From JBBRDU01 sp038203615 (lineage in GTDB: Bacteria; Verrucomicrobiota; Verrucomicrobiia; Chthoniobacterales; UBA10450), in assembly GCA_038203615.1 (NCBI GenBank), contig JBBRDU010000004.1, positions 1-64,000 on the forward strand: DNA of 64,000 nucleotides, given 5' to 3'. Under the pieces are notes generated by a model. It was not told where the DNA came from and ran no database searches. It saw only the letters and a list, made by a program, of their open reading frames with translations. Shown piece after piece: positions 46,102-55,360 of this stretch (position 1 is the first letter of the stretch; each line of letters opens with the position of its first letter). The position numbers and the translations under genes were made by a program.

Positions 46102-46142
46102 TCCCGCCGTTTATCTCTGGGGGCATCGCTTAAGGCTGGGGG

Positions 46143-46164
46143 TTGAGGAAGTTAACTTCTTCAA
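46143..46164. promoter_or_regulatory. Palindrome upstream of the HU-like gene
   Basis: A 22-base near-perfect palindrome centred on GAAGTTAACTTC, followed by a T-rich tract (TTTTCAATCTTTTTATTTG). It lies 62 bases upstream of the HU-like ATG. It could be an operator for that gene or the terminator of the preceding one (stem without loop plus T tract). The sequence cannot separate these. Confidence 0.35.
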
Positions 46165-46226
46165 TTTTCAATCTTTTTATTTGTTTAAGCCACCCAAAAG
46201 GCCACGCTGAGGCGATTTCTAAGCAT

Positions 46227-46586
46227 ATGGCTAAGTTAACCAAACGCGACATCGTCGTTTCGATTAGCAATCAAACGGGGATGGTTCAACACGAAGTCTT
46301 CGATGTGGTGCAGCGCACGCTGGATCAGATTACGGATAGTTTGGCCAAGAACGTCGCGGTCGAGCTGCGCAACTTTGGCGTCTTTCAGCCGCGCCTGACC
46401 AAGCCGCGCGTTGGCCGTAATCCAAATCAGCCTGGGAGTAGTTTTGTGATTCCGCCGCGTGCCACGGTCAAGTTCAAGGCCGGCAAGATCATGCGCCAGC
46501 GGGTGGAGAAGCTCTCCCGCGAGATGAAGGATGCTTTGGAACGGGACGGCGAAAAGAGCGGCCAAGCCCGCAGCACGGTCGGCTAA
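46227..46586 (+). CDS. HU/IHF family DNA-binding protein
   Basis: A 119-residue nucleoid protein. AKLTKRDIVVSISNQTGMVQ starts the helical dimerisation part; VELRNFGVFQPRLTKPRVGR with NPNQPGSSFVIPPRATVKFK is the DNA-binding beta-arm region, with the arm-tip Pro in NPNQPG. The last 30 residues form a short charged extension. The ATG at 46227 is chosen because upstream in-frame codons (46143 on) cover a T-rich leader and the palindrome. HU-type proteins bend DNA as dimers. Its stop overlaps the stop of the convergent histidine kinase by three bases. Confidence 0.92.
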   Translation: MAKLTKRDIVVSISNQTGMVQHEVFDVVQRTLDQITDSLAKNVAVELRNFGVFQPRLTKPRVGRNPNQPGSSFVIPPRATVKFKAGKIMRQRVEKLSREMKDALERDGEKSGQARSTVG

Positions 46587-49102
46587 CCCGCAGATCTCAG
46601 CTTTTGGCCGGCCGTCTCCACCTCGAGAACGGTCTGGATGGCTTGTTCCAGACGCTCTAAATTGATCGGCTTGGTCAGGTGCTCCGAAAAGCCGGCCGCC
46701 CTGGCTGTGTTGACGTCGTTCTCCGTCCCGAACCCACTGATCGCGATTCCCCGCAACTTGCGGGAGGCGGAGAGTTCGCGCATCAATTCATAGCCGCTGC
46801 GGTCGGGCAGGCCGATGTCGCTGATCAATAAATCGAAATCGTGGATGTTGGCTTTCTCCACCGCTTGATCGGCCGTGTGCGCGACCGTGATTTCGTAGCC
46901 CCGCCGTTCCAGCATCATCTTCATTCCTGTGCAGGTGTCATGGTGATCGTCCACCAGGAGAATATGGCAGGCACGGTCTTCCGTTTTCTTCTGCTCCGCG
47001 CGCGGGGCCGGTTTTCCTTCGTCCCTGCCACTGGCTGAGAGCGCTGGCGTGGCCACGGTCCGAAGGGTGAGGGTGAAGGTTGAGCCCTGCTCCTTCCCGG
47101 GGCTCTCCACCCGGATTTTCCCCCCATGGGCGTCGACCATTGCCTTGGAGATGGCCAGGCCCAGTCCGAGCCCGCCGAAGCGCCGCGTAATCGAGCTTTG
47201 TCCCTGCTCGAAGGCGTTGAAAATTTTGCCGATCTTTTCCGATTCAATGCCGATACCCGTGTCGATAACCCGCGCTTCCAGCTCATCTGGCGACGGGTTC
47301 GAGGTATGAACGGTGATGAGCCCGCCGGTCGGCGTGAATTTTACGCTGTTCTTGATCAGGTTCCAGAAAATCTGCTGCAACCGGGCTGGATCCCCTTCGA
47401 CAAAGGGCCGGCTCGCCTCGAGGTGAAATTCGAACTGCAGCTTTTTCTGTTGAATTTCGTCGCGACAGATTTCGTAGGCTCGCTGCACCGTTTCATGCAC
47501 GGAGACTGTTTCGAAACTGAGCTGCAACTTTCCTTTGGCGATGCGAGTGACATCGAGGAGGTCATCGATAAGTCGCGCCTCCAGTTCCACATTCCGCCGA
47601 ATGACTTCAAGGGCGTGACGGGTTTGCGGGGAGTCCGGCGTACTCGCTTCCAACTCACCAACCATCGCGATGACGGGGGAGAGAGGATTGCGCAATTCAT
47701 GCGACAAAAGAGCGAGGAACTGATCCTTGGCCGCGTTCGCGCCAATCAACTCCTGCCGCAGGGTGACATCGCGGGTCTTGTCTTCCACCAGGTAGAGCAC
47801 GCCTTGGACGGTTTGCTGTGAACCCTGTAGCCGCAGGAGGCTGACGTTGACGAAGTGAGTCATGCCTCCTTCGTCTTTGAAAGGCTGCTCGATTAATTGG
47901 AAGGGCGTGCCAAAGGAAAGCACCCGCTCGATCGCGCCCAGAGGCGCGATTTTGACGTCGTCGTAAGCCGCTTCCGTGATGTCCTGGCGGAGAGGCAATC
48001 CGCCAAAACGCCGGGCCATTTGCGCGAAGGCATCGTTCGCCTGCAGAAACCGGCGGGTGGCCGGGTCGACGAAGGCGATCCCGGTCGGCATGTTGGCCAG
48101 AATCTTCTCATTGAAGATCACTTCGCGTTCCAGCCGCCGGGCTGATTCCGTCTGGCGTCGGTAAAACCGCCCACCGAGCAGAGCGAAGACGAGTGTCAAT
48201 CCCATCAGCCAGACGGTCAGCACCGCCATGCGGCCGACCAGGTCGTGCACTGGTTTGTAGGCGACCGCCTTGGGCTGCTCCACCACGGCCATCCAGCCAG
48301 TTGCTTCCACCGGGCTGAAGGAATAAAGGCTGCCGTTGCGTTCCACGTGGCCGCTTTTCTCTTTGCCAATCTCCTTGATCAGATTCTGCCCCTCGGGCGA
48401 AAGCGGGCTCGCATTGGTGTTAAAATTTTTGGTGAACAGGGCGCGGCCATCCTGATCTAGGACCTGGCATTGCGCCTGGTCGGCGAACTCGATGGTGGAG
48501 AGACGCCGGCCGATGCGCTCGACCAAAACGGAGACGCCCAGGTATCCAATGACGGATCCGTTAGGCGCGCGCACTGCCCCCACGATATCCGTGGCCATGC
48601 GCTGGTCGGGGAAGCGGGGATGAACGGCCGAAAAGTAGGGCTGATTGGCGTGCGCGGCCGCTTCTCTCCAGGAACTCGAGCCGTAGTCTTTGCCCACCAT
48701 GGAGGGATCCGGCGGCACGGCCGCGACGAGCCGGCCGTCGGCCGAAGTCAGGAACATGCCGTCAATGCGCGGATGAGAATAGAAGGCGGAAGCGAGCCAT
48801 TGCTGCGTGGCGGCCGGCGTGCCCGCGCCCGACAGGATATGGGCGGCGTCCGGGGCACTCTGATAATAGTCGATAATTCCGCTGGTGCGACTCAGGTCGT
48901 CGCCCACCATGTGCCCGATTAATTGCACGAAAGTCTGGCGATCCCGCAGGATTCTCGATTCCAGCGTATTGCTAAGGATGGTGTAGGAAACGACCAGGGT
49001 CAGGATGGAAGGGACCCAGCCGGCCAGCAAGATCGGGAAGACAATGTTGAACCGCTCAAAGCGGCTCTGGGTCTGCTTGATGGGTGTTTCTCGCAATTCC
49101 AT
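46583..49102 (-). CDS. Hybrid sensor histidine kinase/response regulator
   Basis: An 839-residue membrane kinase. TM1 is at about residues 20-45 (FPILLAGWVPSILTLVVSY), followed by a periplasmic Cache-type sensor (FLTSADGRLVAAVPPDPSMV), TM2 at about 290-310, a PAS domain (ILANMPTGIAFVDPATRRF), HisKA with LLSHELRNPLSPV near 467, HATPase_c (N-box WNLIKNSVKFTP, G-boxes DTGIGIE and GGLGLGLA) and a receiver from about 712 (ILLVDDHHDT, phospho-Asp in LLISDIGLPD). ATG 49102 gives the first residues MELRETPIKQ. The ligand is unknown. A secreted protein is encoded just upstream on the same strand. Confidence 0.9.
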   Translation of the reverse strand: MELRETPIKQTQSRFERFNIVFPILLAGWVPSILTLVVSYTILSNTLESRILRDRQTFVQLIGHMVGDDLSRTSGIIDYYQSAPDAAHILSGAGTPAATQQWLASAFYSHPRIDGMFLTSADGRLVAAVPPDPSMVGKDYGSSSWREAAAHANQPYFSAVHPRFPDQRMATDIVGAVRAPNGSVIGYLGVSVLVERIGRRLSTIEFADQAQCQVLDQDGRALFTKNFNTNASPLSPEGQNLIKEIGKEKSGHVERNGSLYSFSPVEATGWMAVVEQPKAVAYKPVHDLVGRMAVLTVWLMGLTLVFALLGGRFYRRQTESARRLEREVIFNEKILANMPTGIAFVDPATRRFLQANDAFAQMARRFGGLPLRQDITEAAYDDVKIAPLGAIERVLSFGTPFQLIEQPFKDEGGMTHFVNVSLLRLQGSQQTVQGVLYLVEDKTRDVTLRQELIGANAAKDQFLALLSHELRNPLSPVIAMVGELEASTPDSPQTRHALEVIRRNVELEARLIDDLLDVTRIAKGKLQLSFETVSVHETVQRAYEICRDEIQQKKLQFEFHLEASRPFVEGDPARLQQIFWNLIKNSVKFTPTGGLITVHTSNPSPDELEARVIDTGIGIESEKIGKIFNAFEQGQSSITRRFGGLGLGLAISKAMVDAHGGKIRVESPGKEQGSTFTLTLRTVATPALSASGRDEGKPAPRAEQKKTEDRACHILLVDDHHDTCTGMKMMLERRGYEITVAHTADQAVEKANIHDFDLLISDIGLPDRSGYELMRELSASRKLRGIAISGFGTENDVNTARAAGFSEHLTKPINLERLEQAIQTVLEVETAGQKLRSAG

Positions 49103-49167
49103 TCGGCGGTTGTTGCGGGGCAGCCAATATATTACAAAGCGAAGGCTCGTCCCGCGGGTGGGCTGGG

Positions 49168-50007
49168 TTAATGGTTCTGCCGGAGAGTAAGATCCAAGTC
49201 CCGCGCTTGTTGGTGAATCGCCCTGACCTGCGCGAGTTGCAACCCGGAAGAGCCGCTTTTCGCGAGCGTGCCTTGAATTTCGTGAAGGCCGGTCCGCAGC
49301 TTTTGGAAGACCGGGGTGTGAGCCGCCAGCGGCGGGAGGGTATTGAGTTCTTCCACGAAGTAATCCAGCAGCTCGGGCTGTGCCAAAACGCGGGCCCGTT
49401 CCGGGGAAAAGTCGGCCTCCACGGCCGCCGCTCCGATTTCGAGCCCCCGCAGCCATCCGCCCAGGCTGATCAGAGCCGCCATCTTTTCGTCGCGCAAATT
49501 GATCATGGCATGCTCGACGTCTGCCTGGGTGGCGATCAATTCTTTGCGCATGGCCGCCCAGTTCCCGGCCCGACCCAGCTCGGTAAGGCTGGCACTGTGG
49601 CGTATGACCCGCTCGGCCACGCCCAGCCCGCGCGCCTCTCGGATGAGAACGCGGCCGAGTTCATCCACCAGGTTCCGCTTTTCCCCTGTGACGATGAGAA
49701 AGCCGTCGGCGATGAGTCCCCCGAAAATCAATCCCTTTTGCTCGCGCCCTGCGGGAGACGAGGCCGGGAGTTCGCGCCAGAGTTGGGTGAAAGGGAGCGG
49801 CTTGAGCTTGTCGAGTTGCTCGAACACGTGCTCGATGCGTGGCGCCGTGTAGCGGTTGACCCCCAATTCTTCGCGCTCATGCCCCGGTTCGGCGGCTGGT
49901 TCCTCCTGGCCCGTCGCTGACCCGGCCGGGAGCAGGATCGCGAGTATAAAACCGAATACCATTCGCGCGGGAAAATACCGTGATTTTACCAATGGCGCGT
50001 CATTCAT
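49168..50007 (-). CDS. Secreted or periplasmic protein of unknown function
   Basis: A 279-residue protein. Residues 16-33 form a signal peptide-like hydrophobic run (MVFGFILAILLPAGSATG) after a short charged start. The mature part is mostly helical (LDKLKPLPFTQLWRELPA, MRKELIATQADVEHAMINLR), with no motif I recognise; it may bind a partner in the periplasm. The gene is 65 bases upstream of the Cache-domain kinase on the same strand, so the protein could feed a signal to that sensor, an inference from position only. The start at 50007 is preferred to longer upstream frames. Confidence 0.65.
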   Translation of the reverse strand: MNDAPLVKSRYFPARMVFGFILAILLPAGSATGQEEPAAEPGHEREELGVNRYTAPRIEHVFEQLDKLKPLPFTQLWRELPASSPAGREQKGLIFGGLIADGFLIVTGEKRNLVDELGRVLIREARGLGVAERVIRHSASLTELGRAGNWAAMRKELIATQADVEHAMINLRDEKMAALISLGGWLRGLEIGAAAVEADFSPERARVLAQPELLDYFVEELNTLPPLAAHTPVFQKLRTGLHEIQGTLAKSGSSGLQLAQVRAIHQQARDLDLTLRQNH

Positions 50008-50061
50008 TTCCCGAGGCAAACAGGGTTTTTTTGATTTGACGCACGCTGCGGAAGCGGCATC

Positions 50062-51606
50062 ATGTCGCCCTTGCTGGCTAAGCCGGCGAGCTCTAGAAGC
50101 CTTATGCAAGGAAGCCTCAGCTATTTTATTTGGACGATCTGCTATTTGAGTGTCCTTTTCGGGCTCTCTGCGTACGGCCTTCATCGTTACGTCATCATAT
50201 ATCTGTTTCTGAAGAATCGGAAGCGGGAACCGAAGCCATTTTCTCATTTCGAACAGCTGCCTAAAGTGACGGTGCAGCTCCCTATTTTTAACGAAATTTA
50301 TGTGGTCGAACGGCTACTGCGGTCCGTCAGCGAACTCGATTATCCGAGGGAACTCCTTCAGATTCAGGTATTAGACGATTCGACCGATGACACCCGCGAG
50401 ATCACGTCCACTTGCGCGGAGGAGCTGCGCTCCCGCGGTTTTAATGTGGAGTTGATCCAGCGGGTCGATCGCACCGGCTTTAAGGCCGGCGCCCTGGCCA
50501 CGGGACTCGAGTCCGCCGAGGGCGATTTTGTCTGCATCCTCGATGCCGATTTTGTTCCAACCCCCGATCTGCTCCAGAAGACGATCCATTTCTTCACCGA
50601 TCCGAAAGTGGGGATGATCCAGACGCGCTGGGGACATCTCAACCGCGGCTACTCCATGCTGACCCGGGTGCAGGCCATGTTCCTGGACGGACACCTCCTT
50701 CTCGAGCAAACCGCCCGCAGCCGCAGCGGACGTTTTTTCAATTTCAATGGCACGGCCGGCCTGTGGCGCCGGTCCTGTATCAAGGAGGCCGGGGGATGGC
50801 AGCATGATACGCTGACGGAAGACCTGGATCTGAGTTATCGAGCCCAGTTGGCCGGCTGGAAATTCGTTTTTCTGACCGATGTAGTGACCCCGGCGGAGTT
50901 GCCCGTGGACATGAACGGTTTTAAGTCGCAGCAACATCGCTGGACCAAGGGTTCGATTCAGACCTGCAAGAAATTGTTGCCGACCATCTGGCGCAGCGAA
51001 CTTCCGCTCATCATTAAACTGGAGGCGACCGGGCATCTCACCTCGAACTTCGCCTATCTCCTTCTGGCCTGCCTTTGTGTGCTTCTGCACCCGTCGACGG
51101 GAGGGCCGCAGGGCTGGGTCCGGACGGTCCTCATCGATATCCCAATTTTCCTCACGGCCTCCGTCTCCGTGGCCGTCTTCTATATATGTGCGCAGCGCGA
51201 GCTGCATCCGCGCTCCTGGATGAAGGAGATGCTGTTGCTGCCCTGTCTGCTCGCCCTCGGCGTCGGCTTGTCCCTCAACAACGCGCGCGCCGTCCTCGAG
51301 GCGGTCTTTAATCACCAGAGCGATTTTGCCCGCACCCCCAAATACGGGATCGAACGGAAATCCCAGCCCTGGCGCAACTGCAAGTACATGCCGCTCAAGT
51401 CGCTTCTGCCTATCGCCGAAGGCGCCTTTGCCATCTACTTCACCTACTTCGTCTGGTATGCCATCGCTCACCGGCAATTCCTGTCGGTACCGTTTTTGCT
51501 CATGTTCCAGGCAGGCTTTCTTTATGTTTCCTTGTCTTCCCTCGCACCCTGGTGGCCGCGAATTAGCTTCGGAAACTCCCGGGCCGCCGCCGCGATTACC
51601 GCGTGA
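50062..51606 (+). CDS. Membrane glycosyltransferase family 2 (cellulose synthase-like)
   Basis: A 514-residue enzyme. One N-terminal membrane helix precedes a GT2 catalytic domain: VTVQLPIFNEIYVVERLL, DDSTDD, LDADFVPTPDLL (DXD), TEDLDLSYR (TED) and QQHRWTKG (QxxRW). About four C-terminal helices follow. Processive beta-glycan synthases of this type (CesA/mannan-like) extrude a polymer through their own membrane channel. The gene is divergent from the secreted-protein gene and 31 bases upstream of the L,D-transpeptidase gene. The product could be a beta-linked glucan or glucomannan; the sequence does not decide it. Confidence 0.85.
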   Translation: MSPLLAKPASSRSLMQGSLSYFIWTICYLSVLFGLSAYGLHRYVIIYLFLKNRKREPKPFSHFEQLPKVTVQLPIFNEIYVVERLLRSVSELDYPRELLQIQVLDDSTDDTREITSTCAEELRSRGFNVELIQRVDRTGFKAGALATGLESAEGDFVCILDADFVPTPDLLQKTIHFFTDPKVGMIQTRWGHLNRGYSMLTRVQAMFLDGHLLLEQTARSRSGRFFNFNGTAGLWRRSCIKEAGGWQHDTLTEDLDLSYRAQLAGWKFVFLTDVVTPAELPVDMNGFKSQQHRWTKGSIQTCKKLLPTIWRSELPLIIKLEATGHLTSNFAYLLLACLCVLLHPSTGGPQGWVRTVLIDIPIFLTASVSVAVFYICAQRELHPRSWMKEMLLLPCLLALGVGLSLNNARAVLEAVFNHQSDFARTPKYGIERKSQPWRNCKYMPLKSLLPIAEGAFAIYFTYFVWYAIAHRQFLSVPFLLMFQAGFLYVSLSSLAPWWPRISFGNSRAAAAITA

Positions 51607-51637
51607 CAAGCGGGAATTATTAAGTAAAGGGTCGGGC

Positions 51638-52273
51638 ATGGTCCGTTTTCTGCCGGCTCTGCTGGCTCTGGCTCTGCTGGCTCCGGCAGGGCGCGCCGCC
51701 TCCACCATCACGGCCGCGCCCATGGAGGAATTTCCGGACCGGGTGGTCGTTAGCGTGCGCGATCAGAAGCTGATGGTGGTGCATAACGGGACCCGGGTGG
51801 CGATCTATCCGGTTTCCACGTCGAAGTACGGACTGGGTGATTTTTGGGGACGCATGACCACTCCGCTCGGCTACCTTCAGGTGGCTCAAAAAATCGGCGA
51901 TCACGCGCCGGTCGGGGCGGTTTTTCATAACCGCCGTTTTACCGGCGAAATTCTGAAACCGAACGCTCCCGGTCGCGACCCGGTCATTACCCGGATCATC
52001 TGGCTGCGTGGGCTTGAGCCGCAGAATGCCCATGCTTTCAGTCGCTGCATCTATATTCACGGCACGCCGGAGGAGCGTTACATCGGTCAGCCCGCCAGTT
52101 ACGGATGCATCCGGATGAAATCATGCGATATCGCTGCTCTCTACAATCAGGTTCCGATCGGCGCCCTCGTGCAGATCGTTCCCGATCGGTTGCCGAATAT
52201 GAAGAAGGCGCGCCGGACGCTGCGGGAGGAGACCGCGAACGCGGCGCTGGCCGAGAATCGCTCGTTTCTGTAG
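51638..52273 (+). CDS. L,D-transpeptidase (YkuD domain)
   Basis: A 211-residue exported enzyme. Residues 1-21 are a signal peptide (MVRFLPALLALALLAPAG). The YkuD domain contains IYIHGTPEERYIGQPASYG, then GCIRMKSCDI, so the catalytic Cys (SYGCIRM) and His are both present. It should cross-link peptidoglycan stem peptides or attach proteins to them. It lies 31 bases after the membrane glycosyltransferase gene, which may indicate cotranscription. The ATG at 51638 has a purine-rich stretch (AAAGGG) upstream. Confidence 0.9.
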   Translation: MVRFLPALLALALLAPAGRAASTITAAPMEEFPDRVVVSVRDQKLMVVHNGTRVAIYPVSTSKYGLGDFWGRMTTPLGYLQVAQKIGDHAPVGAVFHNRRFTGEILKPNAPGRDPVITRIIWLRGLEPQNAHAFSRCIYIHGTPEERYIGQPASYGCIRMKSCDIAALYNQVPIGALVQIVPDRLPNMKKARRTLREETANAALAENRSFL

Positions 52274-52408
52274 GGAAGCTGCCAGTCCGCCATCGAACGG
52301 ACCCGCCGTGGAGAGCTTCCCGTCTTTCCTTAAACGGCCGACCCTCCGCATCTTGACAAGTGCGCGTTGCTCCGCGAGCCTCCACGCCCCGAAACTTTTC
52401 TCGAACCC

Positions 52409-52660
52409 ATGGCCAATACCAAGTCCGCCTCCAAACGCGCTCGCCAAACATCGATGCGCTCGTTACGCAATCGCAGCGTCCTGACCCATCTGCGCAACCT
52501 GAAAAAGCGCACGCGTTCCTCGGAAAAGGTCGAGACGAGCCAGGTGCGCGCTCTCATTTCGGCCATCGACAAAGCGGCCAAACGCGGCATCATCCACCGC
52601 AACGCGGCCAACCGGCAGAAAGCCCGGCTGGCCCGCGTCGTCAGCGCCGCCCAGAAATAA
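52409..52660 (+). CDS. rpsT: 30S ribosomal protein S20
   Basis: An 83-residue basic helical protein. ANTKSASKRARQTSMRSLRN at the N-terminus and AAKRGIIHRNAANRQKARLA at the C-terminus are S20 hallmarks. It binds 16S rRNA early in assembly. It is a single gene in its own unit between the L,D-transpeptidase and the DUF6580-like gene. Confidence 0.95.
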   Translation: MANTKSASKRARQTSMRSLRNRSVLTHLRNLKKRTRSSEKVETSQVRALISAIDKAAKRGIIHRNAANRQKARLARVVSAAQK

Positions 52661-52737
52661 ATTCGGTCTCCGTTGGACCGCGCGAAGCCACCCAAATGGC
52701 CTTTGCATATCGCGCAGGACGGATAGATTCTCTGCCG

Positions 52738-53325
52738 ATGATCCCGGCTTTCCTTCTCCTTCTTGCAGCCGTCGCCTATCGCATCGCGACGGGACTTTTT
52801 ATTCTGTCCGGGGCCACCTGGCTCTCCAATTTCGCGCCGCTCGCCGCCATCGCGCTTTGTGCGGCGGTTTACTTCCCCTCCAAACTTAAATTTTCGGTGC
52901 CGCTCATCGCGCTCTTTTTGTCCGACCTCGTGCTGAACGCGCGCTACGGAGCCTCCCTGCTCGATGCGCACATCGTCTGCCGCTATCTCGCCCTCACCAT
53001 CGTCGGCGCTCTCGGAGTTCTGCTGCAGAACCGAGCCTCCCTCAAAACGCTCCTGCCCGCGTCCATCGTCTCATCCACCATTTTTTACGCGATCACCAAT
53101 GCCTTTTCCTGGTTGAGCGATCCGGGTTATGCCAAAAACGTGGCTGGCCTGGTGCAGGCGCTGACTGTCGGTCTGCCGCAATATAGTTCCACGCCGACCT
53201 GGATGTTTTTTCGAAACTCGCTCCTGAGCGATTTGTTTTTCACCTGTCTCTTCGTCCTGTGCGTGCATTTCAGCCGCAACGCTGAATCCGCGCCGAGCAA
53301 AACCGCACTCGCGCGGGCCGCGTAA
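52738..53325 (+). CDS. DUF6580-like integral membrane protein
   Basis: A 195-residue protein with five or six helices (MIPAFLLLLAAVAYR, PLAAIALCAAVYF). PLIALFLSDLVLNARYG and STPTWMFFRNSLLSDLFFT carry the polar residues conserved in this uncharacterised family, which resembles small ECF-type substrate-binding or cobalamin-uptake membrane proteins. Function unknown. An alternative ATG at 52696 would add 14 residues. It ends six bases before pdhA, so it may be cotranscribed with the pyruvate dehydrogenase genes, though a functional link is not evident. Confidence 0.7.
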   Translation: MIPAFLLLLAAVAYRIATGLFILSGATWLSNFAPLAAIALCAAVYFPSKLKFSVPLIALFLSDLVLNARYGASLLDAHIVCRYLALTIVGALGVLLQNRASLKTLLPASIVSSTIFYAITNAFSWLSDPGYAKNVAGLVQALTVGLPQYSSTPTWMFFRNSLLSDLFFTCLFVLCVHFSRNAESAPSKTALARAA

Positions 53326-53330
53326 ACTCC

Positions 53331-54368
53331 ATGCAGCCCGCGGAGCAGCGCGACGAAGTCGAGATGCTCTCGCTGATGCTGTTGATCCGGCGCTTCGAAG
53401 AACGCGCCAGCCAACAGTATCAAGCGCAGAAGATCGGCGGTTTTTGTCATCTTTATATCGGACAGGAAGCGGTCGTGGTCGGCGCCGTCGCCGCCACCCG
53501 GCAGGATGACTACATCATCACGGCCTATCGCGATCACGCCCACGCCCTCGCCCGCGGAACCAGTCCCGATGCCTGCATGGCCGAGCTTTTCGGAAAGGAA
53601 ACCGGCTGCTCGCGCGGACTGGGCGGATCGATGCATTATTTCGATCGCAAGAATCACATGTACGGCGGCCATGCCATTGTGGCAGCGCACGTGCCGGTGG
53701 CGGCGGGCATGGCCTTCGCCTCCAAATACCGCAAGGAAGATCGTGTCACGCTCTGCTTCTTTGGCGATGGCGCCATCAACCAGGGCGCATTTCACGAAGC
53801 CCTCAACCTGGCTGGTCTCTATCGGCTCCCCATCGTTTTCATCTGCGAGAATAACCTCTTCGCCATGGGCACATCGGTGAAACGCTCGACCTCGCTGAAA
53901 CAGATTGTCGATCGAGCCGAGGGTTACGATATCCCGGGTGAAATCGTTGATGGCATGAACTTTCGCGAAGTGCGCGATCGCCTGAGCGAGATCGTCGGTT
54001 CCATCCGGAAGGATCCGCACCCGGCCTTTGTCGAAGCGCGCACTTACCGTTATCGCGGCCATTCCATGTCTGACCCGGCCAGTTACCGGACCAAGGACGA
54101 ACTGGAAAAGTACCGGCTGGACGATCCGATCACGCGTTTGCGCGCGCAATTGACGCGCGAAGGCAAGCTGAGCCACGAAGAATTCGACAAGATGGACAAG
54201 CGGGCCAAGGAAACGGCCCTGGCCAGTGTGAAGTTCGCCGAGGAAAGTCCGGAGCCGCCGCTCGAGAAACTTTACGATTACACCTGCGTCGAGAGCGCTG
54301 TAGAGGCAGACGTGCTTCCTGCAAAATCCAAAAAAAGCGCGACCAACACGGCCGCCCCTACAGCGTGA
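53331..54368 (+). CDS. pdhA: Pyruvate dehydrogenase E1 component, alpha subunit
   Basis: A 345-residue TPP-dependent subunit. GDGAINQGAFHEALNLAGLY with FICENN is the TPP/Mg motif; RYRGHSMSDPASYRTKDE is the phosphorylation-loop region of E1-alpha. With E1-beta it decarboxylates pyruvate and acylates lipoyl-E2. The ordinary C-terminus seems to end near KLYDYTCVE, and the last 25 residues (SAVEADVLPAKSKKSATNTA...) are encoded by a hairpin repeat at 54296-54365. It overlaps pdhB by four bases (GTGA). Confidence 0.94.
   Translation: MQPAEQRDEVEMLSLMLLIRRFEERASQQYQAQKIGGFCHLYIGQEAVVVGAVAATRQDDYIITAYRDHAHALARGTSPDACMAELFGKETGCSRGLGGSMHYFDRKNHMYGGHAIVAAHVPVAAGMAFASKYRKEDRVTLCFFGDGAINQGAFHEALNLAGLYRLPIVFICENNLFAMGTSVKRSTSLKQIVDRAEGYDIPGEIVDGMNFREVRDRLSEIVGSIRKDPHPAFVEARTYRYRGHSMSDPASYRTKDELEKYRLDDPITRLRAQLTREGKLSHEEFDKMDKRAKETALASVKFAEESPEPPLEKLYDYTCVESAVEADVLPAKSKKSATNTAAPTA
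54296..54365 (+). repeat. In-frame palindromic repeat at the pdhA 3' end
   Basis: The ends are inverted: CGCTGTAGAGGC at 54296-54307 against the complement of GCCCCTACAGCG (11 of 12 bases match). The outer CTGTAG matches the REPIN at 26572. It lies entirely inside pdhA, encodes its last residues in frame and reaches the first base of the pdhB start. It resembles REP-family insertions into coding sequence described in Rickettsia and other bacteria. Confidence 0.5.
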
Positions 54369-55348
54369 GAGAGATCACTTATCGACAGGCGCTGAACGAA
54401 GCGCTCGCGGAAGAACTGGAACGCGATGGGAATGTCTTTTTGATGGGCGAAGAAGTGGCCGAGTACAACGGCGCTTACAAGGTGAGCCAGGGATTGCTCG
54501 ACCGCTTTGGCCCGAATCGCATCATCGACACGCCCATCAGCGAAAACGGTTTTGCCGGCATGGGGGTGGGCGCTGCCATGGTCGGCTTGCGTCCCATCAT
54601 CGAGTTCATGACCTTCAGCTTTTCGCTGGTGGCTTTCGACCAGGTGGTGAATAACGCGCCCAACATGCTGACCATGTCGGGCGGGCAGTTCAATATTCCC
54701 ATCACGTTCCGCGGACCGAACGGACCGGCCCATCAACTGGGTGCCACCCATTCGCATGCCACCGAATGCCTCTACGCCAATGTGCCGGGACTGAAAATCT
54801 GCACCCCGGCCACCCCGCGCGATGCCAAGGGACTGCTCAAGACCGCGGTGCGCGATGATAATCCCGTGCTCGTGCTGGAATCGGAGCTTCTCTACAGCTC
54901 CAAGGGAATGGTCGAACCGCTCGATCAGGATTTGTTGATCCCGCTGGGGGAGGCGGAGGTTAAGCGCGAAGGCAGTGACGTTTCTATTATTTGTTATGCC
55001 CAGACCGTGCCCATCGCGCTGGCCGCGGCCGCGCGCCTGGAGGAAGAAGATATTAGCGCGGAGATTATCGATCTCCGCTCGATCAAGCCGCTCGACGAAC
55101 GAGCCATCTACGAATCGGTCTCGAAAACCCATCGCGTCGTCATTATCGAACAGGACCGGCCGTTCTGCGGCGTGGGCGCCGAGGTCTGTTATCGAATTCA
55201 AAAGAATATTTTCGATGCGCTCGATGCCCCGATCCTGCGAGTATCACAGGAAGACGTGCCCATGCCCTACAACGAACGTCTGGAAAAAGCGGTATTACCC
55301 AACGCGGAGAAGCTCATCGCAGCCGTGCACAAGGTTTGTTACGCTTAG
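54365..55348 (+). CDS. pdhB: Pyruvate dehydrogenase E1 component, beta subunit
   Basis: A 327-residue partner of E1-alpha. REITYRQALNEALAEELERD, GEEVAEYNGAYKVSQGL and DTPISENGFAGMGVGAAMVG are E1-beta motifs; HQLGATHSHATECLYANVPG follows in the TPP-pyrophosphate region. The GTG at 54365 overlaps the pdhA stop, so translation is coupled. The next gene, the E2, is 12 bases away. Confidence 0.96.
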   Translation: MREITYRQALNEALAEELERDGNVFLMGEEVAEYNGAYKVSQGLLDRFGPNRIIDTPISENGFAGMGVGAAMVGLRPIIEFMTFSFSLVAFDQVVNNAPNMLTMSGGQFNIPITFRGPNGPAHQLGATHSHATECLYANVPGLKICTPATPRDAKGLLKTAVRDDNPVLVLESELLYSSKGMVEPLDQDLLIPLGEAEVKREGSDVSIICYAQTVPIALAAAARLEEEDISAEIIDLRSIKPLDERAIYESVSKTHRVVIIEQDRPFCGVGAEVCYRIQKNIFDALDAPILRVSQEDVPMPYNERLEKAVLPNAEKLIAAVHKVCYA

Positions 55349-55360
55349 GAAAAATTCGCC

